From contig CM067527.1 in the NCBI GenBank assembly GCA_034509925.1, positions 10,122,501-10,186,500 on the forward strand: a stretch of DNA of 64,000 nucleotides, written 5' to 3'. Under the pieces are notes generated by a model. The model had not been told where the DNA came from. It did no database searches and saw only the letters and a list, made by a program, of their open reading frames with translations. Shown here in pieces: positions 1 to 28,296 of this stretch; the first letter of the stretch is position 1; each line of letters opens with the position of its first letter. A program made the translations under genes and the position numbers. Source of the DNA: Hirudinaria manillensis. Its lineage: Eukaryota; Annelida; Clitellata; Hirudinida; Hirudinidae.

Positions 1-511
1 AGTAATTTCTTCTGCTACCCTCAACAATTTCCTTAAACGAAAAAAACAAAAATAAAAACAAAAACAAAAACTTTCAGTAAATCCTTCTCTGTATTTGTCC
101 TTCAAAAAGCAGAAAGCACGGAACATCGAACTGTCAGTTACGGGATCGGATGCCAAGGCTTCAACTGTCTCCTAAAAACTGCTGGAAGGATTGAAGTGGT
201 TTTTAAAGAGTCTAAGTTGGGAGACAGAGTTTACGAAGATGAAATTCCAAGAAATGAATCTTAAAATCTACGAAACACTGACTGCATTGGAGAGGAAACT
301 AATAATTTTATTTATTTATAAAATAATAGACTCATTAATTTGATCATTTATCAAGGGGACAATTTTTCCAAGCTTCAACTAGTTTTAGAATTTCGATCAC
401 ATTTTCACTGTTCATTGCTCAAGCAAACACTTTGCTACACAAATACTGTGCAAGCACAAACAAATACAAAGACCACTGAATACAAAGACATCTGAAATTA
501 CAAGAATCATC

Positions 512-727
512 GACTGATACACATCATATAATTATACACATCATACAATAATACACTGATACGCATCATACAATGATACATTGATACACTGATACACATC
601 ATACAATGATATACCGATACACTGATACGCATCATACAATGATACACTGATACACATCATACAATGAATACACTGATACAAATCATACAATGATACTCTG
701 ATACACATCATACAATGATACAATGAG
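512..727. repeat. Minisatellite, ~24-bp degenerate unit
   Basis: Imperfect head-to-tail copies of a unit built from GATACACTGATACACATCAT and ACAATGATA pieces run for about 215 bp. Copies differ by single substitutions (CACATC/CGCATC) and small deletions. The open frame through it on the minus strand is a by-product of the repeat. Confidence 0.85.
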
Positions 728-1794
728 AGTACACATCAAAGATCATATTACTCTGAAACAGTGAACCTGCTTCTCCAGTGCAATTGTCCCCCTCTAAACA
801 CGAGACAATAAATTCTCTAAACGAGTCACTGCTGCCATAAAAAATGCTCTTCCATTGAGCCTTAATGGTCCGACAATTAGGCCCATTTGCGCCTGCAAAT
901 TCATACCATTAAACGATATTTTCGAACAACTACTGTTTGATTTGAGTATCTTTTATGGAGTGGATTGATTTGAGGAGCCAAGAACTTTGGTTCGGGTGGA
1001 GTAGGTCCTATGCCATCTCTGTGCCAGAATTTCTGTCGTATTTCAAATAGAAAGACTCTAGGGAAACATCACAAACATGTTCTGGAACTTCATCAGAGGG
1101 TTGCCTTCATATGCAAGCTACATGTATCTATGTGCACGGTTCCTAAGGGCTGGACTGGAGACTGCACAGTTTCTAAAATATCGTGTTAATTTATAAATAA
1201 AAGGAAGTAATATAAATCGATGTTAACGCTAAATGACTCTTCCTGACTGTAAGTCTTAGAGTTTCAAACAATATTTTTGTTTGCTGAAAGTACGATCACT
1301 GGCAGTTGATGCTTCAGCATTGATTTAAATGTCTTTGTTTTTTTTTTAAATAACGTTCACTAATCTCATGAATATTCATGTTTTCCTATGACCTATGAAT
1401 TATTGATCAAGCACATCGATGTAAATCCGAACTTTTCAGTTCACAAAAGAAGCTTCAATAAAGTCGTCGTCGTCGCAGTCATAAACTTCACAAAAATCAT
1501 CAAATGATAATTCATTAATTAATAAATTAATTATGAACAATAATTATGAATAACCGCTCGCTAAATCCGCAAAACGACCGAGCAGATGAAACTGCTCAAA
1601 CGTACAACACGGCAACAACCCAAACGAACCCTCTCCGATGAAACTTTGTGTCTCCACCCCGCACTCCATCACCCCCCCTTCAACAGGTTCTCGTAAACAT
1701 CTATCGGGGTCAGGGGTCAGAACGGTGCTGATGGAAAGGAGGTTATCCCGCTCAGTTCCACCCGTGAACTGTTCGTGGATATTCAGATGGAGTT

Positions 1795-1985
1795 TGGAAC
1801 ACGGATGTCGATGTTGTTGGCAAGTTGGAAGATGGATGTTGATGAAATGTTGATGTTGTTGGGATGATGGAAAATATTGTTAGGATGTTGAAAGATGCTG
1901 GTTGGATGTTGGAAGATGGATGTTGATGGAATGTTGATGTTGTTGGGATGTTGAAAGGTGTTGGAAGATGTGGATAGGATGTTGA
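1795..1985. repeat. Imperfect GATGTTG-type simple repeat
   Basis: The stretch repeats ATGTTGATG, TGTTGGGATG and GTTGGAAGATGG words with much drift. It is a decayed TG-rich low-complexity tract and not a coding region. Confidence 0.6.
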
Positions 1986-3934
1986 ATTATGAGCTCCGAA
2001 TGAATGTTGAGGCTGACGGAAGAGGCCGCCATGCGCCGTTGCATGACGAAGGCCGTGAATTATTCATGCATCGGGATTCCGTGGTTCTGCTTATTTCGGT
2101 TGTTGATGATTTTCCAAGACGAACTTGGCTCCTTGTTATCGCCCCGAAATTGTCTCCTGTCATCGTAGGATTGAAAATGGCCATTTTCTTTAATTGATCC
2201 CAATCAATTCGATTGTCACAGAGTAAGCTGTTGGATTTTATTTCAGCTATTAATTTGCCTCTTACACGATAAGCATTTAAAACGCTAATAATACCCTTTC
2301 GACAAAAGACTTTGGAATTTGAAAACTCATGGGAGTGAAACCGCCAAGAATTATTAAAAATCGATGAACAAAACACGAAATACTTGTAATAATTTTTTAA
2401 TTATATATATTTTTTTTAATGAGAGCTTAATGACTCTGAGTAAGACTTCATTCAAGCGATTCTTAAAAATTTGCAAAGAAAGAAAGACCTTTACGCATTA
2501 AACAAAAAAACGTATTTTCAGAAAATAATTTTCAAGAAAACTTTAAAAAAAAAACAGAAAACAATCGATTATTCGCAGCAAAAATTTCCTTCCTTTCTTA
2601 TTTCTCCGCGGGTGCAGACATGTGTCCTTCGGCAGCAAACCAATCCCCCGAGAACCATTGGGGTCCACAGGGCGGTGTCTGGCGAGATAAATAAACGAAA
2701 AATAAACAAACGAAAATGAAAATAAAAAAAAGAAAAGGCTTTTTTGAACACGGCGACATTGTTTATGCGCTTGTAAAGACATTAGGTGCTGACCAAACAT
2801 CCCGCACAATGGATCATCCAGCGTAAATAATGTTCCCTCTCCTGTGATTGGACCCCCGAGAGGGCATAAATTTCCAACCCCGGATTGTGCTCCTTCTTAT
2901 TGCTGCTTCTTTTTCAATTTCTCGCTGGGGTTTTTAGCTTTTAAAGTTTTTTTTTTCTCTTCTTTTCTGAAAATTTTCGCCCGTTTTTTTGGATTTATTC
3001 TTTTCGATGAGATTTCGTAAAGCTTTGCGATTTCTTTGGACGAATTCTAAGACCAAACGAATAAATTTGTCACGTTTTATTTCAAAAATTGCTCCTACTC
3101 CTCCACCTCCTTTTTTTTCTAAATTTATTTCCTCGGTTTACGCGATGTTTGAACTTGGAAACAGGATTAACTTGAACCGTAAACCGATCCGCAATCAATT
3201 CGCGCCCTTTCCGTGAAACTCTTCCGTGTCGTCTGCCACCGGCAGGAGGCTTTTCAGCCCCTCATTATTGCAGCCGATGTTATCATAAAATATGGCACGA
3301 ATGTTATCATCAAAATATATTATCGCATCGCATTTAAATCCGTCATCACTTCTGCCATTCTTGGAATATTACCAGGAAGGCTCACAATCAAACGCACACT
3401 TGACAAACGCTCTCTCTTGACTGAACACGATCTCTCTTGCACCCCACTGTGCATGCATGAGTGTCTTTTCCATTGCTCCATGACCCTAGCAAATCCGGAA
3501 GAATCCGAAGAGGACTGAGAGGAGGGGACACTCCGTGAATCCGGTGAAGGAAAAAAAATAAGAAGAGGAGGAAGACGACGACGACGAAGAAGAAGCAGGA
3601 AAGTCGTTCGAGACTCATTTGTATGCATAGAGTTTGGTCCGTCGACATGCAGACAGAGTGGAAGGGAAGCAATAAAACAAAACGAAACAAAAACAACTCC
3701 GCGAAACAAATAAAAGACAAGACGAGAGGAAAATGGCCGACATAAAACGAACCAACATGGCCGACACGGCGGTCTGCCTTTTGTGAATGGGAGACTTTTT
3801 TTTAATCTTTTCCTCTTCGATTGCCCTCCACTTGCAAAGGCTTCAAAATGTCCTGCAATTATCGAAAGAACTGTTCCTCTAATTTAACGAGGATAGTTTG
3901 TCGATGTTGTAATTTATTAAATGCTAATTCATTT

Positions 3935-4054
3935 GAATTGATACCTTGATATTGATGAATTGATACCTTGATATTGATGAATTGATACCTTGATATTGAT
4001 GAATTGATACCTTGATATTGGTGAATTGATACCTTGATATTGGTGAATTGATAC
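3935..4054. repeat. 22-bp minisatellite, five copies
   Basis: Five almost identical 22-bp units (GAATTGATACC followed by TTGATATTGAT) run head to tail from 3935 to 4044, with a partial sixth unit after them. The last two full units share one A-to-G change near the end, which shows local copying within the array. Confidence 0.95.
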
Positions 4055-4957
4055 GTTTTAGTAAATTTTATGAATTTAAAAAATTATGAGTTTAAAAAAT
4101 TTATTATGAATTTATTCATGAATATTATAGAGATTTTACTGGAAAGATAATGTAGATCTTTTTGTTTCTTTGAATGAATTTTATGTTCTGAAGGAAGGAC
4201 ATGGAAGGAAGCGTTGCATTTGCTTCCACTAATTGCATCTTTATTCCTACAAATGCAATTTAATTGTCGCCATATTATGGCCATTATTACGGATCGATTC
4301 GTATTTATTTTTAATTTATATCATCTCGAGCATATCAGTTCATATCTATACCATATTATTTTATGTTTTCTTCAATTTAAATGAGATATGATTAATAAAT
4401 ATTTGAAAGAATACATAAATAAGTGAATAATAATAATATTATAATTACATAATTACTGAAATTAATATAAATATTAATAAAAAAATAATAAATAATAAAA
4501 TAGTATAATAACAATAATACTCAAATAATAACATAATAATATAATAATTTCAATGCAAAAATCATACGAATAGCAGATTAAAAGCTGCCTGGTAAACAAA
4601 GGCCTACCATCTGCTTGTTATCGATCAAAACGTTGCTTGCATAAACCTTTGCATGCATCGTTCTTTGTTTTTGTTGCTGGTAACTTCAAGTACAGTGATA
4701 ACAATAATAATAATCAGCAAATGATTAATTAATTTGCCTAAGGATTTGCTGAGTGACTTCAATCTTAATGTTTGTTTCAAGGCCACTTAGACGAATGGAA
4801 CTACAGACAGACGGCCTAGGTTTGTTTAAAAAGTTTCAATTTCATGCATTTTCTCAAAAGAAACTTTGAAATATATCATTGTAAATTATACATTTTCCAT
4901 AAATGATTTGTTTTCAATTTAAAACTGTATTTTTAGATAAAGTAATTTAAGAAGGAT

Positions 4958-7567
4958 ATGGAAAATTCGGTTCCATATCACTGTCCAAAATGCCGAAGCG
5001 TTGGACAACAAACCGTTTTCTCCTCTTTGCCGGAACTGAGACAGCACATCCTCAAGGTGCATTTTAATCAGGAACCACTGCCTGCTTCCAGCTCTGTGCT
5101 TTTGCCAGATTCCCTTTTGCCAAAAGAAAGCATACCGAAGCTGACGTCTCCCCTCGCAAACGACCCGCGGTTTGGCGCCAAAGATGGCAGACACGCGCAG
5201 GGACTTGCGGAGGCAGAGCAGTTGGCCCAAGCAAAGCGCTACCTACTAAAAGAGGCCATGAAATCAACGGAGCAGAGCAGGGAGCAGATCAGAAAGCTGA
5301 ACGAGGAAATAAAAATCAAAGAGTCCAGTCTGGATGCGGCCGTTAAAAAGCTAAGCACCCTCTCTGAGAAGAATCAGAACATGGAGGAAGAATTTGCCAA
5401 AATGGAGGATCAGAATCGAAAGATCAGAGACGAATTGAACGAATTGAAGGACAAACTCATGGAAAAGGAAAGGCTTTTGGAAGGAAAAAATAAGTTTGTA
5501 ACTCTTGACTTTATGTTCGTTTATTATTATTTTTTTTTTAGAATTTATAACAACTGGCTGAGAATTGAAAACATTAATAAATCCTATTTTGTTTCCTTAC
5601 TTACACTAATGAGAGCGATTTTATAACTACAATTAGTAATTACATAAAAAATTTAACAACAATGTAAGATTAAATAGAATAATATAAACACAACGACAGC
5701 ACAAATAGATTGAAATTAATATTTTAAATTATCAATAACAATCAGCATCTTTTTTAGTGGTAAATAACAAATAATAATAATTATTACTATTATTATTTTA
5801 ATCTTGAATAATTGGATCGATAAAAAAATATAATCACTTCCGAATCAGAAACATCTTACACGTTCAGTTAGCAATTTCACCCGACCAATTAGGGAACTTG
5901 CGGAGCAGTTAAATTACGTGAAATCGATTGAAGAGAAGGAAGCCATTGCAAAGGAGAGACTGGAAAGAACCGTGGAAAAGATAATCGAAAGAGCGGAAAC
6001 TGCTGAGAAGAACTTGGAACTCATGAGGCTTTCGACTGCCAGTCCCAATTTCGTGGTAATGTTGTTAATATAAGCTATTGATTATTATTAAATATTTATT
6101 ATTAATGATAATCTCAATATTATTAAACATTAAATATATTAAATAATTAAATATAATTGGTAAAACCAATATCACAAATTTCAAGTTATCTTTTTCTAAG
6201 GTCATAAATTCAAAGTCATAATTTTTGCCTCGTGACAGGTACACCGTTGGCTCACACACACGCGCGCATTCACACGCGCACAGGCAGTGTGAAATTAAAA
6301 GAAAGTTTTTGCTTTGCATCAAATAGTCCGCCAAATCCAATTCTTTCTTTCAGTGTAATTCGCATAAATAAATGTTTATTTCCAAAAATAAATTTAAATT
6401 TATTTATCAACAGTCTTAACTGGGTCGAGAGTTAAATGAGTTCTTAAATAATTTTATTCCTTTATTATTTATTATTTTAATTTATTCTATTCCAATAAAT
6501 AAATGCAATGTTTCATTTCAAAACAAATTAATAACTGAAATATTATATTTATTGGAATATTTTTTTTATTATTCGCCATAACTCAATGCTCGGACAGCTT
6601 TCATTTTCCTTTTTTTTTAATTTTCTAAATTGCCGGTATTGACTTTAGCTAATTATTAAATAATAACAAAGTACCTGGTTAAAGTTTTTAATAACCATAA
6701 TAGTAATAACTTTTCAATAGCTTTCAAAAGAACAAATTATAGATTAGAATAAAGAGCATATAGCAGAATTTCTGCTAAATATGTATCAATTTGATTTGTT
6801 CTTATCTCTGTTTCATCGTTTTAAGGCCGAAACCCGTTCCAAAGAAAACTTTCAGCAAAAGGAGGTTGAACCATACCAGAGGTAAGTTGAATTAACCAAT
6901 CACTACTTATTAATAAATTCAATCTAAACAAATAAGAATATTTTAAAAGCAAGTCTTTATAATTCTTTTTTCCAGGACCGAAGAACTGCAGACGGTGTTG
7001 GAAAGTTGCAACACTGCCTCGGGCGCTGCCTACAGACAGGCATCCTCCACAAACCCCCAGGTTTTAACGAGAATGGCGGCTCCATTAGACTCGAGACAGA
7101 CTCCATTGGTGCAAGTTTATTTAAAGAATTTTCTCGAAAAATACAACGAGCTTAGGGCAAGGGATTATGCCTTTAATCAAGCGATGCCAACTTTTCCTGA
7201 CGTTCCGCAAGTTCAGGTGAACCGGTATGATTTAGAGTCTCCACAAAACGACCGAGCATCACCAAGGCAAGGGACAAGACCAGAGAGAGATATTCACAAC
7301 GGAGAGGAAAGTCTTCCGAAAAACAACCTAAACAACAGCAATAACAACTACAGGATCCCATATCCCGTGAACTCAAATACAAAACGGGGATTTTCTCCAA
7401 AATCCCCAAACATGAAAACGGCTCCTGCTTGGTCAAACTATGATGCCGATAACGACGACGACGATGATCCGTTGACAGATGTCAGCGAATATTTAGAGGA
7501 AGAGGAGAATCCTATACCATCCAGAAGAACTGCATATATAACTTCTAAGTTGTCTTCTAAACCCTGA
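4958..7567 (+). CDS. C2H2 zinc finger and coiled-coil protein, function unknown
   Basis: Four exons: 4958-5493, 5893-6055, 6826-6881 and 6976-7567. All have GT-AG borders and the joins keep frame, giving 448 residues. Residues 9-32 form a C2H2 finger (CPKC, about 18 residues, then H-x4-H, the HILKVH segment). Residues ~75-260 are a charged coiled coil rich in E, K, L and Q, carried across exon joins 1-2-3, which supports the splicing. The C-terminal exon has a moderately conserved-looking segment (LVQVYLKNFLEKYNELRARD) followed by a polar, Asn-rich tail with an acidic DDDDD run. One N-terminal finger plus a coiled coil recalls trafficking, autophagy or centrosome adaptors (the EEA1/Rabenosyn N-terminus shares this layout), but no FYVE or other defining domain follows. 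I do not recognise the family. A poly(A) signal follows at 7894. Confidence 0.72.
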
Positions 7568-7893
7568 AAAACCCTTTAGAAGCTTTTTCTTGATTTTATT
7601 TATAACTGCCACCACAGTAGCTCTGCGTGCGTCTGTGAGACAAAGCCAAGGAGGAAGCGAGCGATTTTTCAGGAAGAATTTCTAATCTTCTGCTGAAATT
7701 TCTGAAAACAGGAGCTTACAAGCGAAAGAAAGGAGCGCGATTTTAAACAAAGAAGATTTATTGTCACCTTCCTTGCTACTCCAGTGCCTTTCGTCTTAAG
7801 CCTGTTTTGACATTATGCAATTTTCCTAAAAATTCTAACTTAAAAAATTATAATCATGTGTATACAGATTAATAATATCGTTTGGATGTCAAA

Positions 7894-7899
7894 AATAAA
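7894..7899 (+). terminator. AATAAA poly(A) signal
   Basis: Canonical hexamer about 330 bases after the stop codon of the zinc finger/coiled-coil gene and before the FES/FER start. It is the likely 3' end signal of the first gene. Confidence 0.5.
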
Positions 7900-8109
7900 T
7901 GTAACCATTGAGTTGTGCTTTCACCTACCGAGAAGTATAATCTTATGCAATGCGAGACAATAACTTTGTTTACAAATAGAACATAGGTGAGGTGATTGAT
8001 TGACTGTGGTCATCGTGGGTTTGTCTGCGAAAGACAATTCAAAATAAAATTCGAATGTCGTAATTCTGTCACGAATTAAGAGTCTGGAGGTAAATTTTCA
8101 CTTCGAAAC

Positions 8110-17470
<9,361 letters not shown>

Positions 17471-18787
17471 ACTTGAATGGACCACAATTTAAATTAATTG
17501 TTTATATTTAGCTACATAATTCTTCTACCTTGACTTACTTGAAAATTTTATTTATGTTGTCAATGTTTTTAACAAAAGGCTTTATATCTACATCAACTTG
17601 GCTTACATGATTAAGCTGCTGAGATAATTGTGATTCCATAAGGCTGCTTTTTATGAGACATTTCAGCTGAAAATGTTCTGAACAACTTTTGCATTTATTG
17701 TCGAATCTTGATGTGAGGTCAATTTAATTTAGGTTTCTCTAGAGTCATGCAAATGTCTATTGAATGCATTCATTTCACAGACTTTTCACAATTCACGCAT
17801 TTTCACCCCAAATCAAAGATTTGTCTCTATTTGAGTTTCAAATGATTTGTTACTTGATAGTATTACCAAATTTAAGGTACTGGAAAGTATCTATATATTG
17901 TTTTCAATATAAATTGTGAAAAGATATGAAAATGCGCACAGCTCATCCTCATCAGTAATAAATTTTGTAGGTTAGTGGTGTTTCGCATTATTATGCAAAA
18001 ATACACAGAGTTCCTGAATTGTTTAAGCTTCTGAGATACGCAGAAATCGAGGCAGAAGTGTTGGAGCTGGAAGACTTAGTTACTCTAGGAAGTTTTTTCA
18101 ATGTGAAGAAATTTGCCTACATCTATGCTATTAAATAAATAGATGGTTAGATGTGTAACTTTAAATGCGAGAGTGTGGTGAAGACCCAAAAAAAGGCACT
18201 TATTGAAGCAGGGCCTCTTTTGCTTTGTAGTATGATTGAATAAGATTTATAACTTAAATTAAATTTGTTTAATATCAAATTATATAAAATAACAAAAATT
18301 GACATAGCTTAAAGAAAAAAATTTAGAAGTTCTGCTCAGCAGACGATTAAACAAAGCAACGATGGTCCGTTGCATGAATTAAAATAAATGATTAAATGCT
18401 GATAAAAAGTAATTACTTTGCTTATAAAAAAATTCTAGAATATTGACAATGCATTCTTAATTCGTTGTTTTGCCATATTGAGCCTACCACTGAGGAAGCA
18501 ATTAGTCGGTATTTGGTGGACACTTTGCGACTAGATTCGGTGGACCGCTTCATTCTTATTTGTTATATTAACTGTAATCATTTGTCTAACTCGGTTGACA
18601 TTGTTGGATTGAAATTTAATTTGAAATCGACCTTTCTGTTGATTGTTCATTGCATTTGAGTTTTTTTCCAATTTCGGAAGTAAGCTCTTAGTTTGAAAGC
18701 GTAGCATGTGGGCGGTGTAGTTCTCGAGGTTACGTGTTTTGATAGTTGCCTAGTTAACTGAATCGGTTAATTTTGCAGGAAAAGCTA
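17471..18787. other. FES 3' region and CRK 5' region
   Basis: 1.3 kb without a gene. AATAAA hexamers near 17945 and 18137 could serve FES mRNA. A good acceptor (TTTTGCAG, ending 18778) just before the CRK start suggests a 5' untranslated intron of CRK. The short open frame at 18465-18659 has no domain and looks like chance. Confidence 0.5.
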
Positions 18788-18797
18788 TGATCAAAAA

Positions 18798-23968
<5,171 letters not shown>

Positions 23969-24066
23969 TAATCATCCGTAGGAACTCATCATAATCGTTG
24001 TTGTCGTCGTTGTTGTTGTTGAGGTGTTGTTCTTGGGGCGACTTCCATGATCATCGTCACCATCAA

Positions 24067-24097
<31 letters not shown>

Positions 24098-27000
24098 GCT
24101 GATGTTGTTATTGTTATTATTAACATTATTCCTTTTTTTTTTGTTGAGGTGTACAATTGTCACCATATGTGAAAATTAATATTATTATTATTATTATTGT
24201 GGTTGTTATTATTATTATTATTTGTGGTTGTTATTCTTGATAATTTCTTTCCCCTTCTCGTTGATTCGACTATTTTCTCTGACGTGTCGTCCCCGTCGGT
24301 TTTTTATTTTATATTTTTATTTGTTCTCGGAAATATTCCTTACTTCGCTTCTTGTGCGTTTTGTGTTTTAATTTCACGGTTTCGATAATTTAGAAAATTG
24401 TCAAAAAATAAATTCTAATTTTAGAATTAATAGCAATTGTAGTTATAATTTTAATCTTCTTACGAACGTTTGTTTATCCCGATCGTTTTGCTTCGATACT
24501 TAAAACATTTGAATGCAGTATTCTCTCGTGGTGGTTTTGACGATGATACGATCATCTTTCTATTTTTTATGGGGATGATGTGGATGTAGATTATGATGAT
24601 GATGATGATGATTGTATGTGGTGTTTTTGCTCATCATTTGTTCTCATTGTGGAGCTTTAGCTATTCCAAGCAGAAGCAGACGATACGTGTCGTTGCAGCC
24701 GATATTTTATTTTTCATTTTCGACTGTTAGTAAACTTTATCTTCTCATTAGAATCTTCTTCCATTAGGGAGTTGTCGATGCCATAAGAATCCTGTAATTC
24801 GTGGCTTCTGTCTGTGGAAGAGAATTCCACAATGTTTTGTGCTTCATTACGTTTAAACTCAGTTATGGTCGAAATCGTGTCGAGATCGGGCCTTAAGTTG
24901 CATCAAGTATTATTATGGAAACATAATACATGGGATTTATCAATCGTGTTGGTAACATTTTGACCTTTTTTGACTCATTTCCAATTTGGTTTGAATTCAT
25001 CTTGTTTCAAAAACTTCTGTAAACTGTGACAAAAGTGGGGTTTTTTTCTTCTTTTGCAAGGTTCGCTTTTTCCAGTACCGGACGCTCGTGAACACTCGCT
25101 CGTCTTTCTGCAAGTCGAGGTGGAATTTTTTTTTTTTATCAAATTGTAGAAAGTTACGGAGTACGAATTTGTAATCATTGTTACGAACCAGAATATTCCT
25201 CCGGGATGTCGTCACGGTAGCAGAGTCCCTCTTCCAGCTGATTTGCGGACGTCTTTTCGTGCGTTCTTTTGCTTCCTTTACACACCTGTATTTCTGCTGC
25301 ACTTGTTGTGACTCCTTTGGGAAGTTACTTATTTTTTAAATATTATCGATTCAGTGTCAAAGTAGAATTGAAAGCGTTTGCATTCGTGATCTTGCGAGCG
25401 AGCGAGCTCGATTCGTGCCGCCTCCACTTGCTGCCTGGAAACGTCCTAGTGCTCCTCTTTCGTCGTCACTCAAAAGCAATATCATCATCATCATCATCAC
25501 GTGTTTTCCACGTTTGCAGTCTTCAGATAGCATAACATCGTCACAATTTCACAGCTCGCACGAGTTTCTAATGGTTAGCACTTTATCAAAAAGTTCACTT
25601 CATGCTTTGTAGCACTTTGCCATTCGTTCGTTCCTTCGTGTGGTTTCTACTTTTCGGCACCATTCGTGTGGATGAGGACAGAGACTGCTCGTCGGAAATG
25701 AGGACAGGCATGGAGTCATTCAAATTAAACTGTTTTTTTAGTATGAAACTTGATATAAAAAGCCAGAATTTTAATTATCAGCAGCTTCGAGATGTTTGCT
25801 TGAGTCAGGGAATCAGTGTTCAAGTAGCAGCTGTGATCTGCACTTGTGGGAACCCGGCTCAAACTGCCATCGGACCTCTGAGTTTTGTGTAAAAGTGCAG
25901 TGGATGGAACGCCTGCGACGTGGACATCTTGTGGGTGCTGATCACGGATGGTGGTGTTAAATCACTTTTCATGCTGGGCGCTACGTTTTCACGATGGGCA
26001 TGTCTAGTGGGATGGCAAGTAAACTAAATAAATGGTAAAAGAATATTTATTTATTAAGTTAAGTGTTGCATGTTAAGCAGAAAGGACAACACTAACATAG
26101 TTGGGGAACACGTTTTGCTGTGTTATTAGTGAACAACAATTTACGTCGTGGCTCGTGGAGGTGTTCGATGTGGGGTCAGATTCAGCCACGGATAGCTGTA
26201 AGGCCGTCACCTGCCAACCCCTACGGTAGACAGTGGGGTTGCAAAACCGGTCTATTTACAAGTTTTTTCCAAATCTATTCTAAATGTATGTCATTTTAAG
26301 TCGGCAAGTGTTCCTAGTTGGCAATTAGCTGAGAAAAGTTGAGGGTTTTTTTTTCTGAATTCATGAGTATGTTCAATTCAACAATTGTTGTTAAGTAGCA
26401 ACTAAATAAAATTCCTTACAATTTGAAAAGACAAGAAAACGAACTTGAAACGCAAAGCAAAACAGCCAAAACAAACGGAAATATTTTAAAAAATACTCAA
26501 AGGGTCTTGTTTGAGGAAACGCACAATTCCGCTATCAAACTGATTCTATCTGGAGATACTTTTAACATAAAGAATAAGCGATTATATACAAACTTTAAAG
26601 CAGTTTAACAACTATACAATTCCACGCAATGACTACAGCTTGTATAATGTTTCTGGCATTCATTTGTCAAGCTCGGAAGCGAAATCCCTTGGATTTGAAA
26701 AGGCTGTCGTGTTTATTCGTGTAATGCTATTATTTCTTTCGGTGCATTGTTGTCGCTTTGAGGATTCTATGGGGATGCCATTCTTGTAGAGTTTTTGTTC
26801 AACTTCCGTCAACATCGACCCGTTGCGTCCGTCTTTTACGTCCCCATTGATTGTCCCTGCATGAATGTGACTGGGGTCGCTTTGAAGAACCGTCGCATCA
26901 AAGTCCGAATTTTATGCTGCTGTTATTTATTTAATAATTTATTTAATAATATTCGCAAGTCAAACTAAAGTGGGAACAGAATCGGGGTAATGGGTAGTGC

Positions 27001-28296
27001 CTCCCGAACCTGTCGAGGGTATCCCAGAGGAAACCTGGAAAATGGAGAAGACGAGTGGAAGTGTATAAATGTTTTTTGTCTTTTTACGGATAATTTCTTT
27101 ATCGGATCACAAATATAGCGCAATATTTGAAGTGATAATATTGCGTTATGCATTATTACTAAATCCGAGAAAAAGGAGTCGGAAATGATGTCCTCCTGCC
27201 AATGGGAATCTCGTTTTTTTTGTTTTACATGACCTACAAACCCAACAAATCATCTTGGATACCATGAGCCCTTTTGGCGCCTCCAGCCAAATTTTCGGCG
27301 CCCGGGTTTAATACCCCGGCTGATCCCTCGTAGCGAACGCTGTACACAACGCCGGTGTATCGACGAATACGACTTTATTCGGTGCAGAAAGATTTATTTT
27401 GAAATCGTTACGCAGAACATGGCACCTCCACATCGATCGGAGTACTTTCCAGAAACAAAAGCAATAAGTCGGTTGTGATGTCGTGCAGATCCTTTGTAAT
27501 CGTTTCCAAAAGAGAAAAGGGGCCATTTGTCGAAAATAGAATAAAACGTCATTCTATGAAATTAAATCTTATATTCGTCATATTCGGTGTCAAAAGTACT
27601 CCTTGAACCTATTTCTGTTAAAAAATTGGGTCAGAACGTTTTGTTTCTCCACCCCCTTGAAAGGTCATTTTTTAAAGAGCTTTAAGCTCCTACGTCCTTG
27701 ATTTTCATTCATTGTTGGATGTGGGTTGTGATGTGGTCGCAACTGCAAAAAGCTTAAATTACTAACACGAAATGAAATGAAGAAAAGCTTGATTTAGTCC
27801 AGTCCTAGGAGTTATAATCAGTTCGTCGGAAAAAAAAAGTTGTAACGAGTATTTCATTCTAAAAATCCACGTCTCCATAGAAACAGCAGAAAACTGTTAA
27901 TGTGTAAACATTGCCCTATGATATCACCAGGCGTGCGATGTTTAAATTCTATAAATCATCTCCCAAATTCGTTAGTGAGTTTTACTTAAATTTTATATAT
28001 TCTCAAACAAAATCCAAGAGGTCTCATTAAATATTAATCGCTTATTCTAACAAATGAAACAAAATTGATGCGCAACCGCCCATTTTCGGCCTCGCGTCGG
28101 GAACGTAAATAAATAGCTTCGGTGTCGTCTGAGCTTCGTTTTTTTTATTTCTTTGGAAACGAAAACAAATTCGTTTTTCATTTAAATAAAATTCTGATTG
28201 CAAAAGAAATATTTTCTTACTTAAATGTAACATTCGAATGTTAATTTGTTCTTAAATTCGATAACTCAATTATAAGGAGTTTAATCCAAAAAAATA
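23969..28296. other. CRK 3' UTR and non-coding spacer
   Basis: 4.3 kb without a supportable gene. The first part is probably CRK 3' UTR, with (ATT)n/(GTT)n runs around 24001-24232 and a poly(A) signal at 24407. Several open frames of 60-100 codons (for example 25602-25892 and 26423-26608) lack domains and splice partners, and I do not call them. The rest shows nothing I can name. Confidence 0.5.
24407..24412 (+). terminator. AATAAA poly(A) signal after CRK
   Basis: Canonical hexamer about 440 bases past the CRK stop, in an AT-rich context; probable CRK 3' end. Confidence 0.5.

Larger units (their letters stand above)
1..4957. other. Non-coding flank with minisatellites
   Basis: I see no supportable gene in this stretch. 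Open frames are short, have no recognisable domain and show no paired splice signals. It holds two tandem arrays and one imperfect TG-rich stretch (listed separately). From about 4380 to 4560 there is an extremely AT-rich tract of ATA/AAT runs. Promoter and 5' untranslated sequence of the gene starting at 4958 presumably lie at the right end, but no clear core promoter element stands out. Confidence 0.6.

Noticed and set aside
2543-3720. Several open frames of 75-129 codons on both strands upstream of the first gene
   Set aside because: They overlap on opposite strands, are Phe/Ser/Arg-rich from T-rich and GA-rich tracts, and show no domain or splice pairing.
27270-27330. tRNA-like T-arm (CCGGGTTTAATACCCCGG) with a B-box-like core
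   Set aside because: No matching A box, acceptor stem or anticodon arm could be built around it.
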